From positions 50,706 to 114,705 of the forward strand of contig JACKHN010000021.1 in assembly GCA_020638975.1 (NCBI GenBank): 64,000 nucleotides of DNA, given 5' to 3'. Below the pieces are notes generated by a model. That model ran no database searches, had not been told where the DNA came from, and saw only the letters and a list, made by a program, of their open reading frames with translations. The position numbers and the translations under genes are program-made. Below are positions 14,399 to 22,341 of this stretch, piece by piece (position 1 is the stretch's first letter; each line of letters begins with the position of its first letter). Origin of the DNA: Planctomycetaceae bacterium (GTDB lineage: Bacteria; Planctomycetota; Planctomycetia; Pirellulales; Pirellulaceae).

Positions 14399-16579
14399 AT
14401 GAGCAAGCAAGGAACGTGCGAAAAAAACGCGTGGGAACGGGGGCGCCTATCCGCCCATCATGATGACACCGGGAGTCTGCTCGCGTCAGCCGAGAGTGCT
14501 ATCTCTTTGGCAACGGACTGGTTCACCACACAACAACATGCAGACGGCCATTGGTGCGCGGAACTGGAAGGGGATACGATCCTCGAAAGCGAGTACATCT
14601 TACTGCTGGCTTGGCGCGGGGAAGAGAAGACAGAGGTCGCTCGCAAGGCCGCGTCTTACATTCGCTCGAAACAGCAGTCGCACGGCGGTTGGTCGCTGTT
14701 TCCCGGCGGCGAGTTGGACATCAGCGTCAGCGTCAAAGCTTACTTCGCCTTGAAACTGACGGGACATGATCCCGAGGCTGACTACATGCGCGAGGCCCGC
14801 GAAGTGATTCGCCATCACGGTGGAGCGGACGCGGTAAACAGTTTTACACGATTCTACTTTGCGTTGCTGGGCCAGATCTCTTTCGACCAATGTCCGGCAG
14901 TTCCGCCAGAAATGGTTTTATTGCCGAGTTGGGCACCGGTGAACATCTATCGCATCAGCGCTTGGTCGCGAACCATCTTCGTTCCGCTTTCGATCGTGTG
15001 GGCTCGTCGTCCTGTCCGGCAGATCGATGATCGACTTGGAATCCGCGAGTTATTTCTGCGAGAACCTCGGGATTGGCCGCCGCTGACGAGTCCCGGCAAG
15101 CACGCGGGGCTAGTCGCCACCGCTTGGCGTACGTTTTTCCGAACCGTTGACTCGACCTTGAAACTCGCCGAACGATGGCGAGTCCGACCTCTACGGCGAC
15201 GCGCGCTACGCACCGCAGAAGCGTGGATGCTCGATCGATTCAAGGCCAGTGATGGGTTGGGCGCAATCTTCCCGCCAATTATATGGAGTGTCGTGGCGTT
15301 GCGATGCCTCGGCTATTCGGAAGACAGCGACGAAGTATGTGAGTGCATTCGACAATTGGAAGCTTTGATTATCACAGAAGGCGACACCGTCCGATTGCAA
15401 CCCTGCAAGTCGCCCGTGTGGGATACCGCGATTACTCTACGAGCGCTGGCGGCAGCCGATGCGACGGGGTCGGGAGTCTTTTTCGGCGACAGGTATTCGC
15501 AAGGCAAAGATCGTGCATCCGAAAAAGACTCCCGACCCCTTTCTCGCCACCTCGCTGCTGTGACGACGCGCTGTGTGGACTGGTTGTTAGCGAAGGAAGT
15601 CCGATGCGACGGTGACTGGCGGGCCAATGTCAAGGCCGCGCCCGCCGGCTGGTTCTTCGAATACGAAAACGCATTTTACCCAGACGTCGATGACACGATC
15701 ATGGTCATGATGGGACTTCGCGAGGCGCAAAGCGTTTGTGCGACGGGAGCGACGGGGTCGGGAGTGTTTTTCGGTAACAGGTGTTCGCAAAGCGAAGACC
15801 TCGCATCCGAAAAACACTCCCGACCCCTTTCTCGCCACGATCGAGTGGATGCTGCGTGCGATCGTGCCTTGCGATGGATCTTGGCCATGCAGAATCACGA
15901 TGGCGGTTGGGGAGCGTTCGACAAGGACAATGATTTTGAGTTCCTCTGCCACGTTCCGTTTGCGGATCACAACGCGATGATTGATCCCAGCACACCCGAC
16001 ATTACGGCAAGAGTCCTCGAAGCGTTGGCACAGTTTGATCTGACTGTTGGCAATCCAGCGATTGATCACGCCGTTCGCTATTTGCGTGAGACTCAAGAGC
16101 CCGATGGAAGTTGGTTCGGACGCTGGGGTGTGAATTACATTTACGGCACGTGGCAGGTTGTTTCTGGCCTCGCTCGCATTGGTGTGCCTGTCGACGATTC
16201 GGCGATTCAACGTGGAGTTCAATGGCTGCTCGATTGTCAGCAGCCGAGCGGAGGCTGGGGCGAATCGGCCTCGAGCTACGACGATCCGTCGTTAAAAGGG
16301 CAGGGGAGTGTGACCGCATCACAGACGGCTTGGGCGTTGCTCGGCTTGATTGACGCGGGCCTCAAGGATCACCGCGCGGTTCACCGCGGCATTCAGTTCC
16401 TGGTCGATCAGCAGCAAGCCGATGGTTCGTGGCACGAGACTGAGTTCACTGGCACTGGCTTCCCTCGCGTGTTCTACCTCCGCTATCACATGTACCCCAT
16501 GTATTTCCCATTGCTCGCGATCGCACGTTGGAAACGGTCTCTTCTGTCTCATCCCTCATCCCTCTCCCCTCATCCCTAA
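14399..16579 (+). CDS. shc: Squalene-hopene cyclase with two in-frame palindromic insertions
   Basis: About 726 residues (family usually 630-720). The enzyme cyclises squalene to hopene at the membrane surface. It shows the catalytic acid motif DVDDT (near residue 430) and four or more QW repeats (QNHDGGWGAFD, QEPDGSWFGRWG, CQQPSGGWGES, QQQADGSWHE). Two near-identical 30-residue blocks beginning ATGSGVFFG and ending SRPLSRH (about 355-384 and 451-480) are not part of the family. They are encoded by palindromes at 15461-15550 and 15749-15838, and both keep the frame. They flank the DVDDT region and lie between predicted helices, so activity may be preserved. The tail LLSHPSSLSPHP comes from a simple TCATCCC repeat. 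ATG 14399 is chosen over GTG 14393. Operon with hpnH and hpnG. Confidence 0.92.
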   Translation: MSKQGTCEKNAWERGRLSAHHDDTGSLLASAESAISLATDWFTTQQHADGHWCAELEGDTILESEYILLLAWRGEEKTEVARKAASYIRSKQQSHGGWSLFPGGELDISVSVKAYFALKLTGHDPEADYMREAREVIRHHGGADAVNSFTRFYFALLGQISFDQCPAVPPEMVLLPSWAPVNIYRISAWSRTIFVPLSIVWARRPVRQIDDRLGIRELFLREPRDWPPLTSPGKHAGLVATAWRTFFRTVDSTLKLAERWRVRPLRRRALRTAEAWMLDRFKASDGLGAIFPPIIWSVVALRCLGYSEDSDEVCECIRQLEALIITEGDTVRLQPCKSPVWDTAITLRALAAADATGSGVFFGDRYSQGKDRASEKDSRPLSRHLAAVTTRCVDWLLAKEVRCDGDWRANVKAAPAGWFFEYENAFYPDVDDTIMVMMGLREAQSVCATGATGSGVFFGNRCSQSEDLASEKHSRPLSRHDRVDAACDRALRWILAMQNHDGGWGAFDKDNDFEFLCHVPFADHNAMIDPSTPDITARVLEALAQFDLTVGNPAIDHAVRYLRETQEPDGSWFGRWGVNYIYGTWQVVSGLARIGVPVDDSAIQRGVQWLLDCQQPSGGWGESASSYDDPSLKGQGSVTASQTAWALLGLIDAGLKDHRAVHRGIQFLVDQQQADGSWHETEFTGTGFPRVFYLRYHMYPMYFPLLAIARWKRSLLSHPSSLSPHP
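15461..15550 (+). repeat. Palindromic element 1 inside shc
   Basis: Perfect 21-nt inverted arms at 15466-15486 and 15519-15539 around a 32-nt centre that can form a small inner stem near TTCGC. The element adds 90 nt (30 codons) without a stop and without shifting the frame. The same element in the same orientation and frame recurs exactly 288 bp (96 codons) downstream. Confidence 0.9.
15749..15838 (+). repeat. Palindromic element 2 inside shc
   Basis: Perfect 21-nt inverted arms at 15754-15774 and 15807-15827 with a 32-nt centre holding a perfect TTCGC/GCGAA stem. It differs from element 1 in both arms at a paired position: C15478-G15527 in element 1 becomes G15766-C15815 here, so pairing is kept. 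Confidence 0.9.
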
Positions 16580-16586
16580 ACCCGCC

Positions 16587-17711
16587 ATGTCTGTTCCTCT
16601 GTCTCAAATGTGGACCGTTGCGACTTACGTCCTTGGCAAGAAGCTGCGAGGCGTAAGGCGGTATCCGCTTGTTTTAATGTTAGAGCCACTGTTTCGGTGC
16701 AACCTCGCTTGCGCCGGTTGTGGCAAGATCCAGCATCCGGCGGACGTGTTGCGCGACGAATTGTCGCCCGAGGCATGCTTCAAAGCCGTCGACGAATGCG
16801 AAGCTCCGATCGTCTCGATTCCCGGCGGCGAACCGTTGTTGCATTCGCGGATCGCTGAGATCGCGCGGGGATTAGTTTCCCGGCGGAAGTACGTCTACTT
16901 GTGTACGAATGCCTTGAAACTGGAAGAATCGCTGGACCGCTTCACACCGTCAAAATACCTTGCCTTCTCCGTCCACATGGACGGCCCGCGTGACGAGCAC
17001 GACCAGGCGGTGTGTCGAGACGGAGTATTTGATGTTGCCGTACGTGCAATCAAGGCGGCGAAGCAACGTGGCTTTCGAGTCACAACGAACACGACTCTTT
17101 ATGCAGGTGTCGATCCGATCCGAATTCGCGGGTTCTTCGATCAGATGATGGATCTTGGCGTCGAAGGGATGATGATCTCGCCTGGGTACAGCTATTCGAA
17201 GGCGCCGGACCAAGATCATTTTCTGGCACGTCAGCAAACGATTGGGCTCTTTCGGCAGATACTTGGCGGCGGCAAACGCCGCTGGCGATTTAACCAGACA
17301 CCACTGTTTCTTCAATATCTGCAGGGCAACTTCGATCTGGAGTGCACACCGTGGGGTAATCCAACGTTCAATCTGTTCGGATGGCAGAAGCCGTGTTACT
17401 TGATCGATGAAGGTTACTGCGAGTCGTTCGACGAATTGATGACGACAACCGCATGGGACGATTACGGACGAGCAAGTGGCAACGAGAAGTGCCAAGACTG
17501 CATGGTCCATTGCGGTTACGAACCGAGTGCCATCGCTGCAACGTTTGGTAGTTGGCTTGGTTTTCTGAAGACCGTGCAGTGGCAGTTGGGGATTCCTGGT
17601 CGAGCAAGGGATCTCGCGGACTCCGGTTCGATCAACGGCACAACAGGTGTGCCGGAACCCGCTCTCGGACCAGCAAGCAATCGACGCGTTCGGCTCCCTG
17701 TGCTCAAATAG
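16587..17711 (+). CDS. hpnH: Radical SAM adenosyl-hopene transferase HpnH
   Basis: 374 residues. Radical SAM enzyme that joins the 5'-deoxyadenosyl group of SAM to the hopene side chain, the first step to C35 extended hopanoids. The FeS-binding CxxxCxxC is visible (C38, C42, C45 in CNLACAGC), followed by the glycine-rich SIPGGEPLLH motif. C-terminal cysteines in NEKCQDCMVHCGYEPSA match the HpnH family. The start ATG lies 7 nt after the shc stop; an upstream in-frame extension only reads through the end of shc. Its place between shc and hpnG supports the assignment. Confidence 0.93.
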   Translation: MSVPLSQMWTVATYVLGKKLRGVRRYPLVLMLEPLFRCNLACAGCGKIQHPADVLRDELSPEACFKAVDECEAPIVSIPGGEPLLHSRIAEIARGLVSRRKYVYLCTNALKLEESLDRFTPSKYLAFSVHMDGPRDEHDQAVCRDGVFDVAVRAIKAAKQRGFRVTTNTTLYAGVDPIRIRGFFDQMMDLGVEGMMISPGYSYSKAPDQDHFLARQQTIGLFRQILGGGKRRWRFNQTPLFLQYLQGNFDLECTPWGNPTFNLFGWQKPCYLIDEGYCESFDELMTTTAWDDYGRASGNEKCQDCMVHCGYEPSAIAATFGSWLGFLKTVQWQLGIPGRARDLADSGSINGTTGVPEPALGPASNRRVRLPVLK

Positions 17712-17767
17712 AGCTACCCGTTCGACTTTGTCGTGCCGGTCTCTCTGGACTTTAGGATGCTGCGCTT

Positions 17768-18634
17768 ATGATGCTTCGATGGATGGTCAGCAACTTGCTA
17801 CGGCAAGCTGCACAAGATCAGATCCGCAACGTCGTGTCTAGCGCGATGCAAGGTCAACGAGAACCGAGTGAAGCTGCCGCAATCGAACCGCTGCCGCCCA
17901 TCGACGTCGTGGTCGTATTCGCCTTGAGTATCGAATCGGGTGGTTTCGTCGACTTGCTGAAAGAACGCAAGACAACTCGTTGCCACTCGCACACCGAACA
18001 TCGAGGGCAGTTGAACGGTCGACAGGTGTTGGTCGCAGAATCGGGGGTTGGGCAAGCTGCGGCAAAAAATGTGACCACCGACGTGACCGGACTGTACCAA
18101 CCGAACTGGGTGATCTCGGCGGGTTTTGCTGGAGCATTGCAGCCAGCATTACGACGGGGACACATTCTGATGTCGGAAGAAGTCGCCGATGTCACCGGCA
18201 AGCGGCTGTCCATTGGCCTTACAGTCGATCGTGCTGCGCTCGAAGCTTCTCCCTCGCTGCATGTAGGCCGACTGTTGACCGTTGATCAACTGGTCCGCAC
18301 CCGCGAAGTGAAAGAACAACTAGGAACCGATCACGCCGCACTGGCCTGCGACATGGAGACTCTCGCCGTCGCACAAGCCTGCCAACATGCAGGGACGAAG
18401 TTCATGTCGATTCGCATCGTCAGCGATTCCATCGATGACGAATTGCCGAAAGAAATTGAAAGCCTGCTCGCGCAAGCGTCGCTTGTCGGCAAGCTTGGAG
18501 CCGCTGCCGGCGCGATCGCCAATCGACCTTCTAGCGTCAAGGACTTGTGGAAGTTGAAAGAGGACGCATTGAAGGCCACGGACCGGCTAGCCCGATTCGT
18601 GACGAGTGTGATCGATCAACTGCCGCAATCTTAA
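17768..18634 (+). CDS. hpnG: Adenosylhopane nucleosidase-like phosphorylase (HpnG)
   Basis: 288 residues of the PNP/UDP (MTA/SAH nucleosidase) superfamily. The core has VVVVFALSIESGGF, LVAESGVGQAAAKN, VISAGFAGAL and, near the end, CDMETLAVAQAC followed by SIRIVSDSIDDELP, which is the nucleoside-binding pattern. In hopanoid clusters this protein (HpnG) removes adenine from adenosylhopane to give ribosylhopane. The assignment relies on being the third gene after shc and hpnH. The first 40 residues are not part of the domain and may be a linker. Operon likely ends here; 476 non-coding bases follow. Confidence 0.85.
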   Translation: MMLRWMVSNLLRQAAQDQIRNVVSSAMQGQREPSEAAAIEPLPPIDVVVVFALSIESGGFVDLLKERKTTRCHSHTEHRGQLNGRQVLVAESGVGQAAAKNVTTDVTGLYQPNWVISAGFAGALQPALRRGHILMSEEVADVTGKRLSIGLTVDRAALEASPSLHVGRLLTVDQLVRTREVKEQLGTDHAALACDMETLAVAQACQHAGTKFMSIRIVSDSIDDELPKEIESLLAQASLVGKLGAAAGAIANRPSSVKDLWKLKEDALKATDRLARFVTSVIDQLPQS

Positions 18635-18671
18635 CTTGACTTGGAATTGGTTCGGATACCGTACGCTGTCG

Positions 18672-18889
18672 TTTACGACTCCAAAGCCGTCGAATCGTTG
18701 CAAATTCGTCGGGTGGCGGAGGCCGGTCGTACACACGAAACCGGTCCGCCTCCTAGGAGCCTGTCCGGCTACCGTAGTCTTTCATGCACGACGGCTCTCT
18801 GAAGCCGTCGAATCTTTGGAAACTCGTTGGCCGACGGGCTCGGAGGCCCATCGTACGAATCCATCCAAATTAAAAAATTGAACAGCCCT
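18672..18889. repeat. Decayed palindromic repeats (two tandem copies) in a 476-nt non-coding gap
   Basis: Between hpnG and the next gene there is no credible ORF. Two partial palindromes lie head to tail: one near 18672-18731 (AAGCCGTCGAATC, GGTCGTAC) and one near 18784-18889 (CACGACGGCTC, AAGCCGTCGAATC, GACGGGCTCGGAGGCCCATC, then an outer AAAATTGAACAGCCCT). They match the better-kept copies at 41658-41790 and 63701-63834. Confidence 0.6.
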
Positions 18890-18939
18890 GGGGAATTCGA
18901 CCGCCACAGCCGCTACACGTCCGTGCAACTCCCACTAGC
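18886..18939 (+). repeat. Dispersed ~53-nt repeat, copy 1
   Basis: This block (with CCGCCACAGCCGCTACACGT at 18901-18920) reappears as its reverse complement at 48209-48261, with about four substitutions and one indel. It lies at the edge of the palindromic cluster. No coding role. Confidence 0.75.
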
Positions 18940-19110
18940 CTCTCGCTAGCGCCTCGTGAGATCGACTTGCCACGCCCCGAAAATCCGTTCCAAACTACCC
19001 AGCTTTCTCTAATGAATCTACCGCTAAAGCTTACTGCTCTGGGCGCCGATACGAACAAGACGCGGGTTCGTTAGGACGCGCGGAGTCAGGGAAGACTCTA
19101 GGGGGATGAG

Positions 19111-20844
19111 ATGCGATCGGTTTTGTCGTGCAGCGCACTACTTGCGCTGGCATTCTGCGTGGCTTCCGTAAACGCAGAGCCCCCTGCGCCGGCGCTGAAG
19201 CCGTGGGTCTCACGTCAAACGACCTTCAACATCCCGTTTTCGGTAGACCTCTCGCGCGGGATGCCTCGCGAAGTGCAATTGTTCGTATCGCAAGATGCCG
19301 GCAAAACCTGGCATTTCTACGGCAGGCAAGCCCCGACCGCAAAGAACTTTCCATTCCGAGCGAGCGGGGACGGCGACTTTTGGTTCACGTCACGAACTAT
19401 CGATTCACAGCGAGATGTTCCGGCGGTCGAGCAACTTCAACCCGAACTGCACGTTCAGGTCGATACAAAGCAACCGCAACTGGAGTTTACCGCGACCGCG
19501 GGCGCTGCGGGACAAGTCACGACAGCCTGGAACGTCGCCGATCCGACACTTGATCCAAATAGCCTCAAGATCGAGTATCAAACGTCTGCCAGCGCGCCAT
19601 GGCGAACGGTTGCGATTGACCATTCAAAATCGTGGAGTACGCCCGGATCGTTGCAGGGTGAAATGATGTGGTATCCGGAAGGAAGCTCGACGGGCGTGAC
19701 CGTTCGAGCCGAAGTCACTGACGGTGCCGGAAACAAATCCGTCGTGAACCGCCAAGTCTCGCTGCCACATATCACCAATCGGCCCGCTCCCAACGCTAAT
19801 GGGTCGGTGCATGCGACGACACCTGTTGCCCAAATTGGAGCGTCGCCGATCCTCGATCGGGCAACGCAAAGGTCGGACGACTCGAACCCAAAGCCAGTGG
19901 CTGGATCGACGGCATGGCCCACAGATAACAAGTTGCGTACGGGCAACTCTCAAGGCGTCGCGGAAGTGCCACAATTCCCGAGCGGAGCGCAAGCGACGTC
20001 TGAGCAGTTGCGAGAGTACTCCGCCGCTGATCCTCAATCTGACGCTGCGGCTGCCGGTAGGTATGGCCCGGGGTCGACGGCCACGACGAGCGGAGTTGCA
20101 ACGGGCCTGGACGTACGATCAGACCACTCGCGTCATGATGCAACCGATCGCACTTCGCTGCCTCCAGGTGAACGCGCCCGCATGACCAACTCACTCCGTT
20201 TTCAACTCGACTATGAACTGGATTCGGTGGGCCCTGAGGGAGTGGACGAGGTTCAGCTATGGGGGTCGACCGATTACGGCAAAACGTGGGTGCGGTGGAG
20301 TCTCGACGAGGATCTGCGCAGTCCGTTGGATGTACAAGTCGAGCAGGAAGGGATCTACGGGTTTCGCGTCGTGATTGTGGGCCGAAACGGTTTAGCGACG
20401 CCCGCTCCGCACACTGGCGACCTTGCCGATATCTGGGTTGGCGTCGACACGACGCGACCCAACGCACGCATCTCGTCGGCAATCTATGGCGAAGGTGTCC
20501 ATGCCGGCGAGCTGGATATCCGCTGGGAGATCATTGACGAGTCGATCGGCGATCGCGCGGTCACGCTCCTGTTCAGCGAGCATCCGACTGGCCCTTGGAC
20601 GACGATTGCCGCCGGCTTGCCAAACACCCAGCAGTACTATTGGAGCGTTGACCCGAACACGCCGCGGCAAATCTACTTGCGACTCGAAGTCCGCGATGAG
20701 GCAGGCAATACGACGGAGCACCAACTCGTCGAGCCAATCAGCACAACCGGCCTCGTGCCGAAGGCGTTTATTCGGTCGGTACGTCCCGTCGCCGAGAAGC
20801 CGCGCGAAGCCTTCCTGCGAAATCGGTACTATCAAGCTCGGTAG
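19111..20844 (+). CDS. Exported protein with duplicated beta-sandwich domain pairs
   Basis: 577 residues. A signal peptide (1-22, cut near VNAEPP) leads into a domain with the phrase LFVSQDAGKTWHFYGRQ (about 50-66), then a second beta domain ending in EVTDGAGNKSVV. A low-complexity Ser/Ala/Asp region (about 235-345) follows, and then the same two-domain pattern recurs: LWGSTDYGKTWVRWSLDED, DTTRPNARIS and LEVRDEAGNTTEHQ. The protein is thus a repeat of two Ig/FN3-like domains split by a disordered linker, acting outside the cytoplasm, perhaps in cell-surface binding. No enzyme motif is seen. GGGGG at 19101-19105 precedes the ATG. Confidence 0.75.
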   Translation: MRSVLSCSALLALAFCVASVNAEPPAPALKPWVSRQTTFNIPFSVDLSRGMPREVQLFVSQDAGKTWHFYGRQAPTAKNFPFRASGDGDFWFTSRTIDSQRDVPAVEQLQPELHVQVDTKQPQLEFTATAGAAGQVTTAWNVADPTLDPNSLKIEYQTSASAPWRTVAIDHSKSWSTPGSLQGEMMWYPEGSSTGVTVRAEVTDGAGNKSVVNRQVSLPHITNRPAPNANGSVHATTPVAQIGASPILDRATQRSDDSNPKPVAGSTAWPTDNKLRTGNSQGVAEVPQFPSGAQATSEQLREYSAADPQSDAAAAGRYGPGSTATTSGVATGLDVRSDHSRHDATDRTSLPPGERARMTNSLRFQLDYELDSVGPEGVDEVQLWGSTDYGKTWVRWSLDEDLRSPLDVQVEQEGIYGFRVVIVGRNGLATPAPHTGDLADIWVGVDTTRPNARISSAIYGEGVHAGELDIRWEIIDESIGDRAVTLLFSEHPTGPWTTIAAGLPNTQQYYWSVDPNTPRQIYLRLEVRDEAGNTTEHQLVEPISTTGLVPKAFIRSVRPVAEKPREAFLRNRYYQAR

Positions 20845-20875
20845 TACTGCGATTGACTCGCCCCAAGAAGTAATT

Positions 20876-20908
20876 AAAGCCCGCAAATCAAAGGATTTAC
20901 GGGCTTTT
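20876..20908. terminator. Bidirectional hairpin terminator between the beta-domain gene and tRNA-Asp
   Basis: Inverted repeat AAAGCCCG (20876-20883) and CGGGCTTT (20900-20907), T-rich on both outer sides. It follows the stop of the plus-strand gene (20844) and the 3' end of the minus-strand tRNA (20915), so it can serve both. Confidence 0.7.
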
Positions 20909-20914
20909 CAGGAG

Positions 20915-20988
20915 CGAGGCCGACGGGGCTCGAACCCGCAACCTCTGGATCGACAGTCCAGTGCTCTAACCAATTGAGCTACGGCCCC
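20915..20988 (-). tRNA. tRNA-Asp (anticodon GTC)
   Basis: 74 nt on the minus strand. Acceptor stem GGGGCCG pairs with CGGCCTC (one G-U), D-arm AGCTCAATTGGTTAGAGC, anticodon stem CTGGA/TCCAG around the loop CTGTCGA giving anticodon GTC, and T-arm GCGGGTTCGAGCCCCGT. The discriminator base is G, as expected for tRNA-Asp. The 3' CCA is not encoded. Confidence 0.95.
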
Positions 20989-21004
20989 TGAATTTGGAAG
21001 TTGA

Positions 21005-21032
21005 ATTATACCTCTGACCTATCGGTTCGCAA
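21005..21032 (-). promoter_or_regulatory. Promoter of the tRNA-Asp gene
   Basis: On the minus strand, -35 TTGCGA (21027-21032) and consensus -10 TATAAT (21005-21010) with 16-nt spacing. The predicted start near 20998 is about 10 nt upstream of the mature tRNA 5' end. Confidence 0.65.
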
Positions 21033-21200
21033 GGGCGGCCAGCTTGATCTGCGAATGTGAGAAAAGGCACGAATTCTTCCCGGTTTCGCCCTCTCGCAGT
21101 ACGTTTAAGCGAAGCCAACCTTTCCCCCAGAAGATCGGACGTTGGCCGCTTTTTGTGTCCTATACTTGTGCGGATTATCTCGCGCAATGAGGGCTTTAAA

Positions 21201-21341
21201 ATGTGGAGTTTTGTCGAGCGGGCTGCGAATGACGTGTTTCGCATGACCGGACAGTTGGACCGAGAAAATTGGATTGCCGTCTTCGTGGCCGCATTGGTCA
21301 TCGGGGCATTCCTCTTGAAAGGCTTCGGGGCACGAATCTGA
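21201..21341 (+). CDS. Small single-span membrane protein (46 aa)
   Basis: 46 residues: an amphipathic start MWSFVERAANDVFRMTGQLD, one membrane segment WIAVFVAALVIGAFLLKG and a short basic end. A GAGGG element lies upstream of the ATG. A longer frame begins at 21057, but the N-terminal part has no protein-like character. It precedes the diguanylate cyclase gene by 52 nt and could be its partner. It is too short for a family call; composition and position support it being real. Confidence 0.6.
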   Translation: MWSFVERAANDVFRMTGQLDRENWIAVFVAALVIGAFLLKGFGARI

Positions 21342-21393
21342 GGTTCGTCTTCGGAGCAAAGCAGAGCGACGTTCCTGTGAGAAAGATCCGAGT

Positions 21394-22335
21394 ATGATTT
21401 GGTTCAGCTACGCCAGTCCAGTCATTATGGTCGTCGCCGTCTGGGTGGCGTATCGCGTCGGCAAGCGGTCGCGAGACAAGCTGGAACAGCAGCAAGAACT
21501 CGGCGATTTGGGACATGCGAAATTCGTCGTCCAGGATCTGGAACAGATCTCGCAGCAGGTGCGGCGGAGTTTGGTGAGTCATCACGCCAGCATCGTGCAA
21601 TTCAAAGAGCGAATCAGCAAGCTGACCGAGGGCGGTGACGCAGAGGCCCTGAAGGAATTGTCGCGTGAAGCAGAACAGATTCTACAACCAACAATCCAGC
21701 TGGCTAGCCAGATCGCTCATGCCTACGACGAAATTCGGCAGCAGACCGATCAACTGAGCGCTCCCGACCAACTTCGCACCGATCCTTTGACCGGATTGAG
21801 CAGTCGGCGAGCGATGGAAGATATCTTGAAGATGTTGCTCGCGATGCGGTCTCGCTACGACACGAGCTTCTCGATCGCGCTGGTCGATATCGACGGATTT
21901 CAGAAAATCAACGACCAGCATGGGCACGTACACGGGGACGAGATGCTGCGGTCATTCGCGGCCACGATTGATAGTGCCGTCCGCGAAACCGATGTAGTTG
22001 TCCGATTCGGTGGCGAAGAGTTCGTTGTCATTATGCCCGAGACGGATTTGTCTGGGGCTGGTGTCTTCGGTCAGCGACTGCGGAAGAACGTTTACGAGAA
22101 GCTGGAATTGGCGATTAGCGTGGGTACTGCGGAAGCTCGAGATGGAGATACTCTGAAATCGCTTCTTTCTCGAACGGATAGTGCGCTCTACAGTGCCAAA
22201 GCCGGTGGCGGAGACGCAGTCTTTCAGCACACCGGACGGCATATCGAGATGGTTCGTGCAGTGAAATCTGTCGCGTTGGCGGTGCCTGACGTCAGTACGT
22301 CGACCGACACGACTACGACTGCGACGAATGCCTGA
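21394..22335 (+). CDS. Membrane-anchored diguanylate cyclase (GGDEF)
   Basis: 313 residues. One N-terminal membrane segment (about 5-22), a long charged coiled-coil region (25-125), then a GGDEF domain from RTDPLTGLSSRRAMED to SALYSAKAGGGD. The active-site loop is FGGEEF (about residue 206), which binds GTP to make cyclic di-GMP. The inhibitory I-site is also present as RETD, five residues before GGEEF, so product inhibition is expected. The Thr-rich tail is disordered. The signal sensed is unknown. The gene converges on the TPR gene, with stops 6 nt apart. Confidence 0.92.
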   Translation: MIWFSYASPVIMVVAVWVAYRVGKRSRDKLEQQQELGDLGHAKFVVQDLEQISQQVRRSLVSHHASIVQFKERISKLTEGGDAEALKELSREAEQILQPTIQLASQIAHAYDEIRQQTDQLSAPDQLRTDPLTGLSSRRAMEDILKMLLAMRSRYDTSFSIALVDIDGFQKINDQHGHVHGDEMLRSFAATIDSAVRETDVVVRFGGEEFVVIMPETDLSGAGVFGQRLRKNVYEKLELAISVGTAEARDGDTLKSLLSRTDSALYSAKAGGGDAVFQHTGRHIEMVRAVKSVALAVPDVSTSTDTTTTATNA

Positions 22336-22341
22336 TACTCG

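Noticed and set aside
16350..16586. In-frame extension of HpnH into shc
   Set aside because: It reads the end of shc in another frame; the HpnH family begins with MSVPLSQ.
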